Below, piece after piece: positions 59,690 to 64,000 of a stretch of 64,000 nucleotides of DNA (its first letter is position 1; each line of letters begins with the position of its first letter). The DNA is taken from assembly GCA_021464245.1 (NCBI GenBank), contig JADCRB010000162.1:2081476-2145475 (forward strand), in the 5' to 3' direction. The translations under genes and the position numbers were made by a program. The notes beneath the pieces are model-generated. The model did no database searches, had not been told where the DNA came from, and saw only the letters and a program-made list of their open reading frames with translations. Source of the stretch: Carallia brachiata (Eukaryota > Streptophyta > Magnoliopsida > Malpighiales > Rhizophoraceae).

Positions 59690-60340
59690 GGTGAGGCAAG
59701 TTCGGTTTCTTCTTCTTTTCTCTGTAACGCTAACGTACGCCCCATCGCGCTATTTTGTGCCACCACGTTTTTGTTGGTTGTCTGCTCTTCTTTTCGGCAT
59801 TTTGCTGGCGGTAGCTACTTTTTTAGTGGAGTTTGGTCCCTGTTGGTATTTTCTAGTGCTTGGGGTTGCCTCGTTTTTGTGGTTTGTCGACGCGCCTCGT
59901 ATTTCTCTCGGTGAAGCTTCGCGCGTGCTTTTTTCTGGTCGTTTAAGGGATGTTTGGGTAGCTTCCTTGCCTCTTCCCATCGTCTCAATGGGTGGGGGTG
60001 GGGAAGGGGGTCCCATTAGTGGTGAGGATGGCCGTGTACAACCATCCTAATGTCTGTTCTGCTCTCTAATCGCAGTTACTAGATTTTGGCCGTCCTCCGC
60101 CGCTCCATCCTTGGTTCTCTAGCAGCTTAGGTTAATTTCAACGTCTTTGAGTGGCGCTTTGGCAACCTTTGGCGTGCCTCAAGCTTTATGCTATGTTCTG
60201 GCCGTCGTCTACTTTCTTGTCTTCCTCTACTCCCAGTTGCTGACGCTGCAGGCTTGTGGGCAGAGGGGCTCTATTTTCTAGTTGTTGTCTTGGGTGTTAG
60301 GCTTTGGACCCATAATCTAGTTGGTTTTTTTTTTCCTTGA
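59690..60340. other. GC-richer island with unassigned open frames
   Basis: Balanced to GC-rich in an AT-rich spacer. Plus frame 59691-60050 is rich in Phe, Leu and Trp. Minus frame 59750-60016 is Lys/Pro/Thr-rich with a PPSPPPP start. Neither has a recognised domain, and they overlap. It could be a decayed retroelement part. The plus strand also has an ATGGGTGGGGGTGGGGAAGG stretch. Confidence 0.3.
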
Positions 60341-60612
60341 GCTTTGGATCTGGGCATGTTCTTAGTCTCAGGTCGAGTCAGGTGGAATCATAATAAGCAC
60401 AAAATTCTCTGGATACTCGTTTGTTTCATTTATAAAATTTGAATTCAAAATTTTATTTAAGAAAAATTAAATTTTCCGTCACTCAAACTAATTTGATACT
60501 TATATTTCTTTATTAATTAAAATGTGTTTCTTTGAGTGAAAATTTTTTACTGTAAAAAATTTGTTACATTTTTCAATGTTCGGCGAACAGTAAAAATGTG
60601 GTCAATGAAAAA

Positions 60613-60892
60613 TAATAAAAAGTAAAAGAATCTCACTAGGTGGATAGAGAAAAGAAGATAAGAAATAGATGGAGAAATTTTTTTTTGTAATAAATTGATT
60701 TATTTGTACAATAAATTACTTAATTTTTGTAATAAAAAAATATATAAAAAAATATTTTTAAATTTTATTACAATAACTTAAGATCTCGTTACACAAATAA
60801 ATTAATTAATTACACAAAAAAAATTTTCTCATCTTCTACCTGTACACTTTTTTCCTATCCACCTACATTTATCCAAAGTAAAAGTAGGACAA
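60613..60892. mobile_element. Foldback MITE upstream of the Harbinger element
   Basis: The left arm (AGTAAAAGAATCTCACTAGG, then TGGATAGAGAAAAGAAGATA) pairs with the right arm, whose complement reads TTTACTTTGGATAAATGTAG, then GTGGATAGGAAAAAAGTGTA. Pairing continues into GAGAAATTTTTTTTTGTAAT versus GAGAAAATTTTTTTTGTGTA. Arms are about 130 bp with a minimal loop. It ends roughly 940 bp before the transposase start; a link to that element is not shown. Confidence 0.6.
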
Positions 60893-61835
60893 AGGGACCC
60901 TTTTGAGGAAAACAACTTCATCTAATTGTAAGATGATGTTGTTTTCATCCCACGATCTCATTCTTTGGACAAAAAAAAATAAAAGAGATGAAAGCTTTAG
61001 ACTGACCAAAGAATGAAGTTTCAGAGCAATAGGGAAGAGCGACAGAGATTAGATAAGAGAGTTCTCAAACCAAAAACTGAGAGGTAATTTCTAACCTTTT
61101 GTTTTCTCTAATTTCTCTCAAAATTTACTTTCTCATCTTTTGATGATTTTTTTTTTATTTGCCTTATATAGTTTTTAAAAATTTTTCAACCCTAAAAAAT
61201 CAATTTCTGTTCATGTTCTTTTCCTTGAAACCACTTTTTTGTTCATGAATTTTCTGCAAATTGAGTCAATTTCTTTTCTTTTGTCAATGTGTTTTTCCTT
61301 TACTTCTCAATGTCCAAACCCTAACACAAATCACTTTCATCTTCTCCTTTATTTTTTCCCCTTCTTTGTCCAAACTTAGCCTAAATCACGTTCTACTTTT
61401 CCTTTTTTTGTTGCCCATTTGTCCAAACCCCAACTTAAATGACATTATTCTTCACCTTCTATCCTTTTTTTTTTTTCCTCTAACTTCAGCTATTTTTATG
61501 TTGTTGTTGGGTTTTTTTTTTTAAAATGATTTGCTGTTAAACTGTGACATTATTTTGTTTTCAGTTCTTTTTTTTTGTTTATGCTATTGTTGGATTTTTT
61601 TTTTTAATTTGTTGGTAATGATAGGTTTTTTATTTGTAGCATATTTGTGAGGTTAAAACAAACCCAAAATTAGTTTTATTGTTATTTAGCATATTTGTGG
61701 CTTGAATTATGTGTTAACATAAATCTAAATCTGATATATGATTTGAGTACATGGGTGCTGTAGTAAGGTCAATTCTATATCATATTGCTTAAAGGCAACT
61801 ATTTAACTATATTTCATTGTATATGAACATTGTAG

Positions 61836-63044
61836 ATGGATGGCAAAAGGAGAGCAGCGGTTATGACTGCATGTGCATCAATAATATCTGTTATTGGGGT
61901 TCTCATAAAGACATATAAAAACTATCCTCGTATAGACAGGGAGCCACATATTGATGCAAGAAGTGAGAGGGAATTCCATATTAAGAATATTTTAAACAGG
62001 AGTGAGCGACATTGTATCGAGTAAATTCATATGAAACCAATTGTTTTTTAAAGTTTATGTGCAATTTTAACTAATAATGACTTGTTATGCCAAACTATAA
62101 ATATGTCTATTAAAGAGTAAATACTTATGTTTCTACTAATAGTTGGTCACAATCAGAGGTTTCGAGTTGTTGGTGGACATTTATATAGAGCAGTTAAAAA
62201 TGTGAATCACTATTTTAGAATTGTTTAAGCAGCAATTTTAAAATTGTATAAGCAAGTTATTCGACCCAACCAATCTACACCTGAAAAGATTTTAAGGAAT
62301 AAAAAATTTTAGCCATATTTTAAGGTAAGCTACATTTCTATATTATTTTTATACATTAATATTATAACAACAAAAACATTTATACATAAGCTCCTTATTA
62401 CTAGGATTGTATTGGAGCACTATATGAAACTTATATTTTAGCAACTATGTCTCCTGAGTTACAAGGAAAGTTTTATGATCGAAAAGGTTACAATACAAAA
62501 TGTGTTAGCTGCTAATTCTTTTGACTTAAAATTCACCTACGTTTTAGCTAGTTGGGAAGGAACAATACATGATACTCGTGTCTTAAATGATGTCTTGTCA
62601 AGATCGAGTAATCTCAAAATTCCTAAAGGTAATATATGTTAACACATCGTGCTGTTAGATACCACTTGAAGGAATTTACAGATAATTGCCCACAAAATCG
62701 AAAGGAATTATTTAATCTTCGTCATTCGTCATTGCGAACCACAGTTGAGCATGCTTTTGGAATATTGAAGAAGCGCTTTCATGCAATAGATAGTACTTTT
62801 TTTGGTCATTTAAAACTCAAGTTGATGTAGTGTTAGCGAGTTGTATTCTTCACAATATCATTATAAGAGTTGATCTTAATGACTACCTTATGGAAGAAGC
62901 ATGCGAGGAAGCCCAAAGATATAGTCAAAGAGTTAGCACTACACAAGGAGAATAACGTGATGAGAATAGGAATGGCCTACAACAAGAGATAATATTGCAA
63001 CTTCTATGTGGGATGACTATATCCATGCGAGAAACACATATTGA
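61836..63044 (+). pseudogene. PIF/Harbinger transposase (DDE nuclease) pseudogene
   Basis: Starts MDGKRRAAVMTACASII. Family blocks then follow in changing frames: RSERHCIE; VGHNQRFRVVGGHLYRAVKN; YFKDCIGALYETYI; ASWEGTIHDTRVLNDVL; RAVRYHLKEFTDNCP; NLRHSSLRTTVEHAFGILKK; and the C-terminal RDNIATSMWDDYIHARNT ending at 63044. The usual DGTH after GAL is YETY here, so the first catalytic Asp is lost. The second Asp (HDTRVL) and the Glu (VEHAFG) remain. The block that normally precedes RAVRYHL seems deleted. Several internal stops occur. No selection on function is evident. Confidence 0.8.
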
Positions 63045-63234
63045 TTTGTGCATATTTTCTTACATTTGTAATGTACTTGCTTGTTTAATTTCAACTCTGT
63101 CTCTTCTTTTAATTTGTATTATTGATGGATGATTGAACTTCTAGTAATTCAATTAGTTTTCAAATTTTATATGTATTTGATTCATACAAATGTTTCATAT
63201 TGTTTACATATGGAATTAAGTAATACTTGTAGAG

Positions 63235-64000
63235 ATGCCAAAAATAAAAGATGAAAAGGGAAAGGGTAAGTAGTTTAGGTGGTCAATTCGAATGAGTCAA
63301 AGCTTGTTAGAGTTGTTAGTTGAAGAAACAAAGAAAGGAACAAGCCGTCATCAACTTTTAAGGCGGATTCCTTTATCCGAGTGGCTGCACAGATAAGCGA
63401 GATATATGGGGTTGAGTGTTCTCCTGAACATGTTGAGAATCACCTTAGAATAGTTTGAAAGGAGTTGACAATCATTACCACACTCCGATTGAAGAGTGGC
63501 TTTGGCTGGGATGAAAATCTCAAAATGATCACTGCAGACAAAGAAGTGTATAACAAATAAGTGTCAGTAAGATTTATTTCAAAATTTTGATAATAAAAGA
63601 AAACAATTTCATAGGCAAAAATTTGAAGTCATTTGATATCTAATTTCTCTGAATTTTTGTATTGATCAGTTTATGTTATGATATAATATCTATTTTATGT
63701 TCACAAGCTCATCCTAGTCATGGTAAATATTTCAATATAAGATTGAGATGCATGATGAAATAGCAATTGTTGTGGAAAAAGACATTGCAACTAGAGCTTT
63801 GCAAAGGCTTTTGCAGACATTGATTTGGAGGACAAGGCTATTGTTGACTCAACTCCCTTGAATGATGATGATATGTTTGCAAAGGTAGACAAGCCAACAG
63901 GCAACTCTTCTTCTTGTCCATCTGACAAGTTAAGTCTGGCAACAAGCACAAACATGGAGGCTCCCGTCCACTTGATGAAGATGGCTTCGTTTATGTTGGT
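63235..64000 (+). pseudogene. Myb/SANT-like protein of the Harbinger element, pseudogene, cut by window end
   Basis: Starts MPKIKDEKGKGK and meets a stop, then RWSIRMSQSLLELLVEETKK. Later blocks are VECSPEHVENHLRIV, KSGFGWDENLKMITADKEVY and, after further breaks, IAIVVEKDIATRAFAKAF and KPTGNSSSCPSDKLS. This is the Myb/SANT-like domain protein that recruits Harbinger transposase to element ends and the nucleus. Several stops and shifts are present. The C-terminal part runs past base 64000. Confidence 0.75.

Larger units (their letters stand above)
61836..64000 (+). mobile_element. Decayed PIF/Harbinger DNA transposon (3-prime end beyond the window)
   Basis: Two genes in tandem, transposase then Myb/SANT-like protein, the standard content of plant PIF/Harbinger elements, where both proteins are needed to move. 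Both have stops and frameshifts. The outer ends were not located: the left terminus must lie before 61836 and the right one lies outside the window. It can no longer move by itself. Confidence 0.8.

Noticed and set aside
59691..60050. 119-codon Phe/Leu/Trp-rich ORF
   Set aside because: An opposing frame is also open over the same bases; listed only as an unassigned island.
61015..61830. Possible 5-prime terminal inverted repeat of the Harbinger element
   Set aside because: No end sequence or TTA/TAA duplication could be fixed by eye, so the element start is left open.

Overview
The window is nuclear DNA from a eudicot, most likely a woody one. The evidence is AT-rich spacers, split genes with plant splice sites, plastid-targeted proteins, an R2R3-MYB of the secondary-wall type, and many small foldback elements. 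No organelle, bacterial or viral gene was recognised. The species cannot be named from the sequence.

Layout: 1-4.3 kb is AT-rich spacer with a repeat copy and a GC-rich island. 4.4-7.6 kb is an R2R3-MYB gene of the MYB46/MYB83 group, 2 exons. 9.7 kb is a tRNA-Ser(GCU) on the minus strand. 12.0-14.8 kb is the plastid 2-oxoglutarate/malate translocator DiT1, 3 exons. 15-22.8 kb is spacer with repeats and foldbacks. 22.8-23.1 kb is a decayed copy of part of a MATE gene, just before an intact 13-exon citrate-type MATE gene at 23.5-27.7 kb. 27.7-35.2 kb is spacer with one short segment that looks like structured RNA. 35.2-37.8 kb is a broken PPR gene (plus), tail to tail with a broken CCCH zinc-finger/ankyrin gene (38.3-40.2 kb, minus). 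42.1-42.3 kb is an ARM-repeat gene fragment. 42.6-44.7 kb is a five-exon RbcX Rubisco chaperone gene (minus). 47.1-49.3 kb is an hnRNP H/F-like two-RRM gene. 52.7-53.1 kb is a SIAMESE-related CDK inhibitor. 53-61.8 kb is spacer with a long-TIR element and a foldback. 61.8-64.0 kb is a decayed PIF/Harbinger transposon carrying transposase and Myb/SANT-like genes, running off the window end.

The genes are independent units, not an operon. DiT1 (2-oxoglutarate/malate exchange for ammonia assimilation) and RbcX (Rubisco assembly) both act in the plastid, and each has a G-box upstream. From memory, MYB46 and DiT1 are neighbours in Arabidopsis (At5g12870, At5g12860) and a CCCH/ankyrin gene is next to them (At5g12850), so part of this order looks like old microsynteny.

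The strongest oddity is the distribution of reading-frame breaks. MYB, DiT1 and MATE (about 4.2 kb of coding sequence) have none. The PPR, CCCH, hnRNP and SMR genes and the ARM fragment, all between 35 and 53 kb, have about a dozen, and most fit loss of one base from a short homopolymer. Local consensus error is a serious alternative to true pseudogenes there. I found no convincing new biological system; the more curious items are the decayed MATE copy, the iterated foldback at 18.4 kb, the 24-residue tandem-repeat ORF at 20 kb, the structured segment at 28.7 kb and the G-tract in the hnRNP H/F-like intron.
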